A stretch of DNA of 44,588 nt from NCBI GenBank assembly GCA_002720475.1, contig PBIL01000023.1, forward strand, positions 1 to 44,588, in the 5' to 3' direction. A program made the translations under genes and the position numbers. The stretch comes from Roseovarius sp. (GTDB lineage: Bacteria; Pseudomonadota; Alphaproteobacteria; Rhodobacterales; Rhodobacteraceae). Positions 9,749-17,634 of this stretch are shown here, in pieces. The notes under the pieces were generated by a model that was not told the origin of the DNA, did not search any database, and saw only the letters and a program-made list of their open reading frames with translations. How positions within the stretch are numbered: the first letter of the stretch is position 1; the number at the start of each line of letters is the position of its first letter.

Positions 9749-10552
9749 ACGAGAATCTCTGACTGTTTTTCTCAGAACAGAGCCGAGCGTCACCATGGCA
9801 AAGATCAGAGCGGCGACGCAGACGATCGTCGGCCCCGTCGGCGTGTCGAAGCGGAACGACGCGCCAAGCCCGCCAAGGGCCGAGACGGCGGCAATCAGCG
9901 CCGCCAGCGCCGCCATGCGCTCGGGCGTGCCCGAGAGCGGCCGCGCGGCCGCAGGAGGCACGATCAGCAGCGCGGCGATGAGCAGCACGCCCACCACCTT
10001 GATCGCCACCGCCACGACCACCGCCAGCGCCAGCGTCAGGACAAGCTGCTCGCGGCGCGGGTCGATGCCGCTCGCGTGGGCCAGATCGGGGCTGAGCGTC
10101 GCGGTCAAGAGCGCCTGCCAGCGCCAGGCCAGCAGCGCGAGAACCAGCGCCGCGCCCCCCCAGATCACCGCAAGGTCGCCCCGGCTCACCGCGAGGATGT
10201 CGCCGAAGAGATAGGCCATGAGGTCGATCCGCACGCCCGACAGGAACGAGACGCCGACAAGGCCGAAGGCCAGGGCCGAATGCGCCATGACACCCAGCAT
10301 CGTGTCCATGGCAAAGCCCCTGCCCGAGAGCGTGGAAACCGCCGTCGCCATCACCAGCGACATGACCAGCGCCCCGGCGAAGACCGAGACCGAGAAGCCG
10401 AGCGCCAGCGCCACGCCGAGGATCGCGGCATGGGCCGTCGCGTCACCGAAATAGGCCATGCGCCGCCAGACGACGAAACTGCCCAGGGGCGCGGCGGCCA
10501 GCGCCACGCCGAGACCCGCCAGCGCGGCGCGGACAAGGAAATCGTCGAGCAT
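9746..10552 (-). CDS. znuB: Zinc ABC transporter permease ZnuB
   Basis: 268 residues, almost entirely hydrophobic, with the usual 8-9 membrane helices and the ABC-3 family start (FVVWRRMAYFGDATAHAAILG). It forms the membrane channel of the high-affinity zinc importer with ZnuC and ZnuA. Its ATG (10552) overlaps the TAA stop of znuC as TAATG, so the two are translationally coupled. A weak inverted repeat (AGTCA...TGACT followed by a T run on the minus strand, about 9769-9740) overlaps its stop and could end the operon. Confidence 0.95.
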   Translation of the reverse strand: MLDDFLVRAALAGLGVALAAAPLGSFVVWRRMAYFGDATAHAAILGVALALGFSVSVFAGALVMSLVMATAVSTLSGRGFAMDTMLGVMAHSALAFGLVGVSFLSGVRIDLMAYLFGDILAVSRGDLAVIWGGAALVLALLAWRWQALLTATLSPDLAHASGIDPRREQLVLTLALAVVVAVAIKVVGVLLIAALLIVPPAAARPLSGTPERMAALAALIAAVSALGGLGASFRFDTPTGPTIVCVAALIFAMVTLGSVLRKTVRDSR

Positions 10553-11295
10553 TACTCAGCCGCCTCGTGGCTCTGGGGATGGTCGTGATCGTGCGAATGG
10601 CCGTGCTCGTGGCGATAGAGCGCAAGCGCGCCCTCGGTGCCCGTGCCGAAGAGCGCGCGGTATTCCTCGGCCTGCGCGACGATCTCGGGGCGTCCCTCGC
10701 AGCAGATATGCCCGTTGAGGCAGATCACCCGGTCCGACGCGCTCATCACCACATGCAACTCGTGGCTGACCATGAGCACGGCACAGCCCAGCTCCTGCCG
10801 CACCTCCTCGATGCGGCGGTAGAAGGCCGCCGAGCCGGGCTGGTCGAGACCCTGCGTCGCCTCGTCGAGAATGAGCAGGTCGGGCCGCTCGAGCAGGGCG
10901 CGCGCCAGCAGCACGCGCTGGAACTGCCCGCCCGAGAGATCGGCCATCTGCCGGTCGCGCAGGTCGGGCAGGCCCGCCTCCTCCAGCGCGGCTTGCAGGG
11001 CCGCCGCCGGGCGGCGGCGGGGCAGGTTGAGGAACCGCGCCACGCTCATCGGCAGGGTCGGGTCGATGTGCAGGCGCTGCGGGACGTAGCCGATCCTGAG
11101 CCCCGGCGCGCGGATGATCCGCCCGCGCGTGGGCCGTTGCGCGCCGATCAGCACCCGAAGCAGCGTCGATTTTCCCGAACCGTTCGGGCCGACGATGGTG
11201 ACGATCTCGCCGCGGTCGATATGCAGGCTCACGTCGTGCAGGACCTCGTGGCCGCCGAGCCGCACGGTCACGCCTTCGGCGGACATCAGGCGCAT
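10552..11295 (-). CDS. znuC: Zinc ABC transporter ATP-binding protein ZnuC
   Basis: 247 residues with Walker A GPNGSGKST (36-44), ABC signature LSGGQFQR (120-127), Walker B LILDEA (141-146) and an H-loop (VSHELH). The C-terminus is His-rich (HEHGHSHDHDHPQSHE), as in other ZnuC proteins, and may sense cytosolic zinc. Two starts are possible: ATG at 11295, or the fourth codon ATG at 11286, which overlaps the zur stop as TGATG and would give classic coupling. Cytoplasmic partner of ZnuB; operon order zur-znuC-znuB. Confidence 0.96.
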   Translation of the reverse strand: MRLMSAEGVTVRLGGHEVLHDVSLHIDRGEIVTIVGPNGSGKSTLLRVLIGAQRPTRGRIIRAPGLRIGYVPQRLHIDPTLPMSVARFLNLPRRRPAAALQAALEEAGLPDLRDRQMADLSGGQFQRVLLARALLERPDLLILDEATQGLDQPGSAAFYRRIEEVRQELGCAVLMVSHELHVVMSASDRVICLNGHICCEGRPEIVAQAEEYRALFGTGTEGALALYRHEHGHSHDHDHPQSHEAAE

Positions 11296-11777
11296 GGGGC
11301 GGCCTCGGCCTCGCGGCAGTTGGGGCAGCGGCCGAGCGCCTCGACCATGGCCTCCTCGATCTCGAAACCCAGATCGGCGGCTGCGCGCCCGAGCATCCCG
11401 CGCGTGGGCTCGGCATGGGCCTCGGCCACGGCGTGACAGCCACGGCAGATCAGGAAGGCCGGGGTGTGGTCGGTCTCGGGATGGGTGCAGGCGATGAAGG
11501 CGTTGAGCCGCTCGATCTTGTGGGCAAAGCCGTGGCGCACGAGGAAATCGAGCGCGCGATAGGCCACGGGCGGCTGCGCGCCGAGCCCCTCTGCGCGCAG
11601 GTGGTCGAGAATGTCATAGGCCCCCATGGCGCGATGGCCTTCGAGCAGAAGCTCCAGCACCCGGCGGCGCACCGGCGTGAGGTTGAGCCGGTGGCGTTCG
11701 CAATGCGCCTCGGCCGCCGCGAGCGCGGCGGCCACGCAGCGGCGGTGATCGTGATGCTCGAAGCCGAGCGGGTCCAT
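11286..11777 (-). CDS. zur: Zinc uptake regulator Zur (Fur family)
   Basis: 163 residues from the ATG at 11777. The frame stays open far upstream through znuA, but that is antisense and meaningless. Fur-type winged helix (LTPVRRRVLELLLEGHRAMGAYDILDHL, then AYRALDFLVRHGFAHKIERLNAFIAC) and two zinc-binding Cys pairs, CRGC (111-114) and CPNC (151-154). Represses zinc uptake when zinc is sufficient. It is the first gene of zur-znuC-znuB and divergent from znuA, with two Zur-box palindromes in between, so it very likely controls both directions including itself. Confidence 0.93.
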   Translation of the reverse strand: MDPLGFEHHDHRRCVAAALAAAEAHCERHRLNLTPVRRRVLELLLEGHRAMGAYDILDHLRAEGLGAQPPVAYRALDFLVRHGFAHKIERLNAFIACTHPETDHTPAFLICRGCHAVAEAHAEPTRGMLGRAAADLGFEIEEAMVEALGRCPNCREAEAAPCA

Positions 11778-11809
11778 GGCGGCGCTCCCCCGTGTGGATG
11801 GGGCTTGAT

Positions 11810-11826
11810 ATGTTATATGGTAACGA
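11810..11826. promoter_or_regulatory. Zur box 1
   Basis: ATGTTA-TATGG-TAACGA, an imperfect palindrome with the same 5-bp spacing as box 2, 33 bp upstream of the zur ATG. The conserved GTTA-N5-TAAC core matches alphaproteobacterial Zur sites. Its centre lies 35 bp from that of box 2. Confidence 0.75.
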
Positions 11827-11844
11827 TTATCAAGGGGTCTAGAA

Positions 11845-11861
11845 ATGTTACAGCATAACAT
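11845..11861. promoter_or_regulatory. Zur box 2
   Basis: ATGTTA-CAGCA-TAACAT, a perfect 6-bp inverted repeat with 5-bp spacer. It ends three bases before the znuA Shine-Dalgarno (GGAG at 11864-11867), so a bound repressor would block the znuA transcription start region. Confidence 0.85.
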
Positions 11862-11873
11862 ATGGAGCCTCAC

Positions 11874-12890
11874 ATGCCGATCCGTTTCCTTATCCCTTGC
11901 GGGCTTGTCCTGGGGCTGGCCGCGCCCGCGATGGCGGGCCCGGACGTGGCCACCGACATCGCGCCGGTGCATTCGCTGGTGGCGCGGGTGATGGCGGGTG
12001 CGGGCACGCCTGCGCTGATCGTGCCGCCCGGAGCCTCGCCGCACGGTCATGCGATGCGGCCCTCGGAGGCGGCGGCGCTCGACCGGGCGCAGGTGGTCAT
12101 CTGGATGGGTGAGGCGCTGACGCCCTGGCTTGCGGACCCGATCGGCACGCTGGCCGGTGACGCGCATGTGATCGAGCTGCTCGGCGCGGGCGGCTCCTCG
12201 GTGCTCGGCTTCCGCGAGGGGCTTGCATTCGCGGCGGGCGCGGACGGGCACGATCACGCCCTTGACGATCACGGGGATGACGCGCACGCCCACGAAGAGC
12301 ACGCGGAGGATGAGCACAGGGAAGACGGGCATGCGGCGGACGCGCAGGATCATGACAACGATCACGCCCACGATGGTGCCGATCCCCATGCCTGGCTCGA
12401 CCCGGCCAATGCGCGCGCCTGGCTTTCCCTGATCGCGGCCGAACTGGCCGAGCACGATCCCGAAAACGCCGCGCTCTACCGGACCAATGCGGCCGAGGCG
12501 GCAGCGGAGCTTGACGCGCTCGAGGCGGAGATCGCGGCGCGGCTCGCCGCCGTGCGCGACGTGCCCTATCTCGTCTTTCATGACGCCTACCAGTATTTCG
12601 AGGCCCGCTTCGGCGTCTCGCCCGCGGGTGCGCTCTCTGCGAGCGACGCCACCGATCCCGGCCCCGCGCGCGTCGCCGCCCTGCGCGATCTCGCGCGGGA
12701 GCGGGGGATCGCCTGCGTCTTCTCCGAGCCTCAGTTCGACGGCGCGCGGGTGACGGCGATCTTTGGCGAGACGGTCCGGCACGGGGTGCTCGACCCGCTG
12801 GGAAGCGCGCACGCGCCCGGCCCGGCGCTTTACCCCGCGCTGCTCGGGGACATGGCCACGGCGCTTGAGGAGTGTCTCGGCGGGTCCTGA
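11874..12890 (+). CDS. znuA: Periplasmic zinc-binding protein ZnuA
   Basis: 338 residues. The ATG at 11874 is chosen over one at 11862 because GGAG lies 6 nt upstream of it and the signal peptide then starts cleanly (MPIRFLIPCGLVLGLAAPAMA, cleavage after A21). The cluster A-I fold is recognisable from PVHSLVARVM (H33), PHGHAMRP (H57/H59), DPHAWLDP and FHDAYQYFEARFG. Between about residues 125 and 180 there is a loop very rich in His, Asp and Glu, typical of ZnuA and thought to collect zinc. Divergent from zur and preceded by two Zur boxes. Confidence 0.96.
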   Translation: MPIRFLIPCGLVLGLAAPAMAGPDVATDIAPVHSLVARVMAGAGTPALIVPPGASPHGHAMRPSEAAALDRAQVVIWMGEALTPWLADPIGTLAGDAHVIELLGAGGSSVLGFREGLAFAAGADGHDHALDDHGDDAHAHEEHAEDEHREDGHAADAQDHDNDHAHDGADPHAWLDPANARAWLSLIAAELAEHDPENAALYRTNAAEAAAELDALEAEIAARLAAVRDVPYLVFHDAYQYFEARFGVSPAGALSASDATDPGPARVAALRDLARERGIACVFSEPQFDGARVTAIFGETVRHGVLDPLGSAHAPGPALYPALLGDMATALEECLGGS

Positions 12891-13008
12891 GGCGCGGCCT
12901 TCCTCAAAACGCAGCGTAAATCTTGCGCGGTTCCGATTTCCCGCCCATCTTGGCGCGAATGAACGAAACCGCGCGGGGAGAGGCGCGGGCGCAAAGGGAG
13001 GATAGACC

Positions 13009-14892
13009 ATGACGTTCAGCTCGCGGCAGGACGCGCTTGCGATTCAGAATGAGATGCCGTGGGAGGCGCGGGAAAAGCCCGAAACGCTCTACCAGATGCT
13101 GCGTGCCACCGCCGATGCCTTTCCCGACCGCCCGGCAATCAGCTATCAGCTCCTCTCCGGCCCGCAGGACAAGGCCGTGACCCTCACCTGGCAGCAGTTC
13201 CACGACCAGTGCTGCCAGGCGGCCAACCTTTTCCGCAGCCTCAAGATCGGCGAAGGGGATGTGGTCGGCCTCGTCCTGCCCAACACGATCGAGACGGCCG
13301 TCGCCACCATCGGCGCGGCCATTGCCGGGATCGTCAACCCGATCAACCCGCTTCTGGAGCCCGAACAGATCAGCGCCATCCTGCGCGAGACCGGAGCCAA
13401 GGTGGTGGTGACGCTCAAGGCTTTCCCCAAGACCGACATCGCGCAGAAGACGGCCGAGGCGGTGCGCCACGCGCCAAGCGTTCACACCGTGCTGGAAATC
13501 GACCTCAACCGCTATCTGACCCCGCCGAAAAGCTGGATCGTGCCGCTGGTGCGCCCGAAGAACCCGGTGCAGCACCACGCCGATGCGCGCGATTTCAACA
13601 AGGGCATGGCGGCCCAACCCAAGAGCCTGAGCTTTGCCGACAGCACGGGCGACCGCGTGGCTGCCTATTTCCATACCGGCGGCACCACGGGGATGCCAAA
13701 GGTGGCGCAGCACCGCTATTCGGGGATCGTCTATAACGGCTGGCTGGGCCACACGCTGCTCTTTACCGAAGAGGACAACGTGATGTGCCCGCTGCCGCTC
13801 TTTCACGTCTTTGCCTGCCACGTGATCCTGATGGCCTGCATCAAGTCGGGCGCGCATGTGGTTCTTCCGACGCCCGCAGGCTATCGCGGCGAGGGGGTGT
13901 TCGACAATTTCTGGAAGCTTTGCGAGCGGTGGAAGATCACCTTCGTCATCACCGTGCCGACCGCCGTCTCGGCGCTCATGCAGCGCAAGGTGGACGCCGA
14001 TCTCTCGACCGTCAAGAACGCCTTTTCCGGTTCCGCGCCGATGCCGCTCGAACTGTTCAACCGGTTCGAGACGGCGACCGGCATTACCGTGATCGAGGGC
14101 TACGGTCTGACCGAGGCGACCTGCCTCGTCTCCTGCAACCCGCCCGAGGGCGAGAAGAAGGTGGGCTCGGTCGGGGTGCCCTTTCCCTATACGGATGTGC
14201 GGATCATCAAGGAAACGCCCCATGGCCCGGTCGATTGCGCGGTGGACGAGGTGGGCGAGATCTGCATCTCCAATCCCGGCGTCTACGCGGGCAACACCTA
14301 TACCGAGACCGACAAGAACAAGTCGCTTTACCATTACGACGAATACCTGCGCACCGGCGACCTGGGGCGGCTCGATCCGGACGGCTATCTCTGGATCACC
14401 GGGCGCGCCAAGGACCTGATCATTCGCGGCGGCCACAATATCGACCCCGCCGAGATCGAGGAGGCGCTGATGGCGCACCCGGATGTCGCCATGGCCGGTG
14501 CCATCGGCCAGCCCGACGCGCATGCGGGCGAGATCCCCTGCGCCTATGTCGAGCTTGTGAACGGTGGCACGGCGACGGGCAAGGAGTTGCTCGAGCATTG
14601 CAAGCTCCATGTCCACGAGCGCGCGGCGCTGCCGAAATACATCGAGGTGCTGCCCGAACTGCCCAAGACCGCCGTCGGCAAGGTGTTCAAGCCCGAGCTG
14701 CGCAAGCTGGCCATCGCGCGCGTCTACAATGCCGCGCTCGAGGAGGCGGGGATCGCTGCGCGCGTGACGAGCGTGGTCGATGACAGGAAGCGCGGGCTGG
14801 TGGCGCGGCTCTCGCGCGAGGGCACGGTGGACGAAGAGGCCACAGGCCATGTGCTCGGCCAGTTCACCCGGCCCTGGGAGTGGGCGGAATGA
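13009..14892 (+). CDS. Acyl-CoA synthetase (AMP-forming)
   Basis: 627 residues, ANL superfamily. Motifs: P-loop FHTGGTTGMPK (about 220-231), the adenine-binding GYGLTEAT motif, the hinge YLRTGDLGRLDPDGYLWITGRAKDLI, and the A10 lysine region LPKTAVGKVFKPELRK. It activates a carboxylic acid to acyl-AMP and then acyl-CoA in the cytoplasm. Chain length cannot be told from the motifs; the type is common in Rhodobacteraceae as a fatty-acid or short-chain acyl-CoA ligase. Strong GGGAGGA ribosome site before the ATG. The stop overlaps the ATG of a 44-codon ORF (ATGA). Confidence 0.93.
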   Translation: MTFSSRQDALAIQNEMPWEAREKPETLYQMLRATADAFPDRPAISYQLLSGPQDKAVTLTWQQFHDQCCQAANLFRSLKIGEGDVVGLVLPNTIETAVATIGAAIAGIVNPINPLLEPEQISAILRETGAKVVVTLKAFPKTDIAQKTAEAVRHAPSVHTVLEIDLNRYLTPPKSWIVPLVRPKNPVQHHADARDFNKGMAAQPKSLSFADSTGDRVAAYFHTGGTTGMPKVAQHRYSGIVYNGWLGHTLLFTEEDNVMCPLPLFHVFACHVILMACIKSGAHVVLPTPAGYRGEGVFDNFWKLCERWKITFVITVPTAVSALMQRKVDADLSTVKNAFSGSAPMPLELFNRFETATGITVIEGYGLTEATCLVSCNPPEGEKKVGSVGVPFPYTDVRIIKETPHGPVDCAVDEVGEICISNPGVYAGNTYTETDKNKSLYHYDEYLRTGDLGRLDPDGYLWITGRAKDLIIRGGHNIDPAEIEEALMAHPDVAMAGAIGQPDAHAGEIPCAYVELVNGGTATGKELLEHCKLHVHERAALPKYIEVLPELPKTAVGKVFKPELRKLAIARVYNAALEEAGIAARVTSVVDDRKRGLVARLSREGTVDEEATGHVLGQFTRPWEWAE

Positions 14893-15023
14893 CCGCGGTG
14901 TCGGCGCTTACCTTCCGGCTCGACCCGGATCCGGCCGTGACGGAGCCCTCGGACCTGACCGCGCCCGGGGCCTTCACCACCGCCGACCTGACCGGGCGCG
15001 CGGCGCTCACTCCCGTCCTGTGA
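14889..15023 (+). CDS. Possible 44-residue peptide coupled to the acyl-CoA synthetase
   Basis: An ATG overlaps the synthetase stop as ATGA (14889-14892) and opens 44 codons (MTAVSALTFRLDPDPAV... ending AALTPVL). Its last 17 bases overlap the 3' end of the convergent antiporter gene. Codon choice looks like the neighbourhood, but the peptide has no recognisable domain. It may be the start of a once larger downstream gene of the operon, lost in the same event that shortened the antiporter, or a chance frame. Confidence 0.3.
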   Translation: MTAVSALTFRLDPDPAVTEPSDLTAPGAFTTADLTGRAALTPVL

Positions 15024-15792
15024 GCGCCAGCCGCGCCAGCCGCGTTGTTTCGGTCAGGTATCGTTCCTGCGACCAGCCGCAGAGCCGCGTCAGGTGGTCC
15101 CATGTGGGGATCGAGAGCAGCGCCCCCGGAAAGGTCCGGCCCGAGGGCGGCGCGCCCTGCTCTGCCGGGGCCGCCGGATCGAGGAAATCGCTGCGGTGGC
15201 TGATCGTCTGGACATAGAGAAACAGCGCGTAGAGCGCGAGCGAGACCACCGCGACGAAGATGAGCTGCGGCGCCGCATAGGTCGGCCCCGGCGCCGAGAG
15301 GGTAAAATTCGGCAGGACCAGCGCGAGGACGGCCACCGTTCCGAGCAGGCCGAGCGCCGAGGTCGCGGCGCGGGCCTGAAAGCCGCTCTCGTGATAGCGC
15401 ACACCGCCTGCCAGAAGGCACATGCCCACGATGCCGTTGAGCGCGATCATGATCGCGGCGAAAACCGTATCGCGGGCGATTGCGCTTTCGCCTGCGGGCG
15501 TGCCGAGCAGGATCGACACGATGAGCGAGACCTCGATCACCGTCACCGCCACCGCGAGCAGGATCGCGCCGAACGGCTCTCCGGTCCGGTGCGCGACGGT
15601 TTCGGCGTGATGGACGGCGGCAAAGTCCGTGGCGAAGAGCAGGATCGCCGCAACCGGGACCAGCCGGAGTGGCAAGGCGTCTGCAACCAGGGTCTTTTCG
15701 GCCGCGAGGCCGAGCAGCGCGACGAGCGGCACGACCACTGTCCAGAGCGGCGTGGCGGTCTGTGTGCCCGCCCCGCCATCCTGCGGCGTCAC
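15007..15792 (-). CDS. Half-length Ca2+/H+ (ChaA-type) antiporter with unrelated C-terminal tail
   Basis: 261 residues with a GTG start at 15792 that overlaps the leuA stop (GTGA). Residues about 15-195 follow the first half of ChaA/CaCA exchangers: VHHAETVAHRTGEPFGAILLAVAVTVIEVSLIVS carries the alpha-1 repeat with its acidic residue, then an IMIALNGIVGMCLLAGG segment and ALYALFLYVQTISHRSDF. Family members are about 350-370 residues and contain a second alpha repeat with a PE motif, which is absent. Instead residues about 200-261 are a soluble tail (TWDHLTRLCGWSQERYLTE...) that I cannot match to ChaA. It is probably the product of an internal deletion that fused the 5' half to the end of another gene, so antiport activity is doubtful. 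Downstream of leuA in the same direction. Confidence 0.7.
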   Translation of the reverse strand: MTPQDGGAGTQTATPLWTVVVPLVALLGLAAEKTLVADALPLRLVPVAAILLFATDFAAVHHAETVAHRTGEPFGAILLAVAVTVIEVSLIVSILLGTPAGESAIARDTVFAAIMIALNGIVGMCLLAGGVRYHESGFQARAATSALGLLGTVAVLALVLPNFTLSAPGPTYAAPQLIFVAVVSLALYALFLYVQTISHRSDFLDPAAPAEQGAPPSGRTFPGALLSIPTWDHLTRLCGWSQERYLTETTRLARLALTGRE

Positions 15793-17354
15793 GAAACGTC
15801 CTTGTAGCTGATCTCGCGCGCATCGCCGCCGGTCTTGTCGCGCCGCACCAGAAGCCGGTTGAGCGCGTGGACATAGGCCCTGGCCGAGGCGACGACCGTG
15901 TCGGTATCCGCCGATTGCCCGGTCACGATACGGCCGTCCTCCTCCATGCGCACGCTGACCGTGGCCTGCGCATCGGTGCCTTCGGTCACGGCGGCCACCT
16001 GGTAGAGTTGCAGCCGCGCCTCGTGCGGGAAAAGCTTCTTGACCGCGTTGAAGGTCGCGTCCACCGGCCCGTCCCCGGTTGCCTCGGTCGAGACTTCCTG
16101 ACCGTCGATCTCCATGGTCAGGCTTGCCGTCTGTGGCCCCTCTGTGCCGCAGACCACGCGCAGATGCCGGATCTGGAGCCGGTCGCTCTCGGCGTCGAGC
16201 CCGGCATTGACGAGCGCGATCAGATCCTCGTCATAGACCTCCTTCTTGCGGTCGGCGAGATCCTTGAAGCGCACGAAGATGTCGTTGAGCTGGTTGTCGG
16301 CCAGCTCGTAGCCGAGATCCTTGAGCTTGGCGCGCAGCGCCGCGCGGCCCGAATGCTTGCCCATCACGATATTGGTGGCGGCAAGGCCCACATCCTCGGG
16401 GCGCATGATCTCGAAGGTCTCGGCGTTCTTGAGCATGCCGTCCTGGTGGATGCCCGATTCGTGGGCGAAGGCATTCTTGCCGACGATCGCCTTGTTGAAC
16501 TGCACCGGAAAGCCCGAGACGGACGCGACCCGGCGCGAGACATGCATGATCTTGCGGGAATCGACGCCGGTCTCGAAGGGCATGATGTCGCCGCGCACCT
16601 TGAGCGCCATCACCACCTCTTCCAGCGCGGTATTGCCCGCGCGCTCTCCCAGCCCGTTGATCGTGCATTCGATCTGGCGCGCGCCGCCCGCCACGGCGGC
16701 CAGCGCATTGGCCGTGGCCATGCCCAGATCGTTGTGGCAATGGGTGGCGAAGACCACCTCTTCGGCGCCCGGCACCTCCGCGATCAGGCGGCGGATCAGG
16801 TCGGCGCTCTCCACCGGCGCTGTATAGCCCACCGTGTCAGGGATGTTGATCGTGGTGGCGCCCGCCTTGATCGCGATCTCCACCACGCGCTTGAGATACT
16901 CCCATTCGGTGCGCGTGGCGTCCATAGGCGACCATTGCACGTTGTCGCAGAGGTTGCGCGCATGCGTCACCGTGTCGTGGATGCGTTCGGCCATCTCGTC
17001 CTGCGTGAGGCCCGGGATGGCGCGGTGCAGGGGCGAAGTGCCGATGAAGGTGTGGATACGCGGGCTTTTCGCCTGTCTGATCGCCTCCCAGCAGCGGTCT
17101 ATATCCTTGAAATTGGCGCGGGCGAGGCCGCAGATCGTGGCGTTCCTCGCCTGTCTGGCGATCTCGCTCACGGCGCGGAAATCGCCCTCCGAGGCGATGG
17201 GAAAGCCCGCCTCGATGATATCGACGCCCATCTCGTCGAGAAGCTGCGCGATCTCCAGCTTTTCCTCATGGGTCATGGTCGCGCCGGGGCTTTGCTCGCC
17301 GTCGCGCAGGGTTGTGTCGAAAATCAACACGCGATCCTTGGTCGTGTGGGTCAT
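15789..17354 (-). CDS. leuA: 2-isopropylmalate synthase
   Basis: 521 residues from the ATG at 17354; the frame is open 18 codons further up, but that part lies in the leader RNA. The N-terminal TIM barrel opens with RVLIFDTTLRDGEQSPGA (metal-binding Asp and catalytic Arg); the metal-binding HCHND motif and a GLGERAGNTALEEV loop follow. A full C-terminal regulatory domain (from about residue 390) provides leucine feedback inhibition. It condenses acetyl-CoA with 2-oxoisovalerate, the first committed step of leucine synthesis. Upstream lies a leucine-rich leader peptide with a stable hairpin, so expression is probably attenuated by charged tRNA-Leu. Confidence 0.97.
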   Translation of the reverse strand: MTHTTKDRVLIFDTTLRDGEQSPGATMTHEEKLEIAQLLDEMGVDIIEAGFPIASEGDFRAVSEIARQARNATICGLARANFKDIDRCWEAIRQAKSPRIHTFIGTSPLHRAIPGLTQDEMAERIHDTVTHARNLCDNVQWSPMDATRTEWEYLKRVVEIAIKAGATTINIPDTVGYTAPVESADLIRRLIAEVPGAEEVVFATHCHNDLGMATANALAAVAGGARQIECTINGLGERAGNTALEEVVMALKVRGDIMPFETGVDSRKIMHVSRRVASVSGFPVQFNKAIVGKNAFAHESGIHQDGMLKNAETFEIMRPEDVGLAATNIVMGKHSGRAALRAKLKDLGYELADNQLNDIFVRFKDLADRKKEVYDEDLIALVNAGLDAESDRLQIRHLRVVCGTEGPQTASLTMEIDGQEVSTEATGDGPVDATFNAVKKLFPHEARLQLYQVAAVTEGTDAQATVSVRMEEDGRIVTGQSADTDTVVASARAYVHALNRLLVRRDKTGGDAREISYKDVS

Positions 17355-17410
17355 GTCGGGTCTCTTCGTTGAATGCTGTCCGTGGGCCTTGGGGCGCGGG
17401 GTCTGCACAT

Positions 17411-17446
17411 CCTCTGAGCGCTCGCGCCGCGGGGCACGCTCAGAGG
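17411..17446 (-). promoter_or_regulatory. leuA attenuator hairpin
   Basis: A perfect 10-bp stem, CCTCTGAGCG (17411-17420) with CGCTCAGAGG (17437-17446) and a 16-nt loop, in the leuA leader RNA. The upstream arm in the transcript covers the last Leu codon and the stop of the leader peptide, so a ribosome stalled at the leucine codons or terminating at the stop would affect its folding. No U-tract follows, so it may be the pause or antiterminator stem and not the terminator itself. Confidence 0.65.
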
Positions 17447-17538
17447 CGGCTAAGCAGGAGAAGGCCGGGGATCGCGCGCAGGACCGCAGGGCGCGCGGGC
17501 GCGCGATGCGGCGTCTCGATATGGGCCTGCGTCATCAT
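17440..17538 (-). CDS. leu leader peptide (ribosome-mediated attenuator)
   Basis: A 32-residue ORF, MMTQAHIETPHRAP...PGLLLLSRL, ending TGA at 17442-17440. Four consecutive Leu codons (CTT CTC CTG CTT) and a fifth as the last sense codon before the stop are the mark of a leucine attenuator. A -10 hexamer TATAGT lies only 7 nt upstream of the first ATG, so the mRNA should begin at or next to the start codon. That is a leaderless leader peptide, as known for trpL of Sinorhizobium. No Shine-Dalgarno is visible, which agrees. It controls leuA, 86 nt downstream. Divergent from the SDR gene at 17635. Confidence 0.8.
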   Translation of the reverse strand: MMTQAHIETPHRAPARPAVLRAIPGLLLLSRL

Positions 17539-17545
17539 GGCTGTC

Positions 17546-17574
17546 ACTATAGGAGCGGCTGGCGGGCTTGAAAA
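17546..17574 (-). promoter_or_regulatory. Promoter of the leu leader
   Basis: TATAGT at 17551-17546 (minus strand), preceded 17 bp upstream by TTTTCA (17574-17569; shifted registers TTTCAA or CTTTTC are also possible). The -10 is good and the -35 weak. It places the transcription start at about 17538, the A of the leader ATG. Confidence 0.55.
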
Positions 17575-17634
17575 GCGCGAAATTCGCCTGGCACGCCGCT
17601 TGAAGCGGGCGCGCGCCCGGCTAGCTCTGCCGCC

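Noticed and set aside
11778..13010. In-frame upstream extension of zur through znuA
   Set aside because: Zur homology begins at the ATG at 11777; the extension is antisense to znuA and crosses both Zur boxes.
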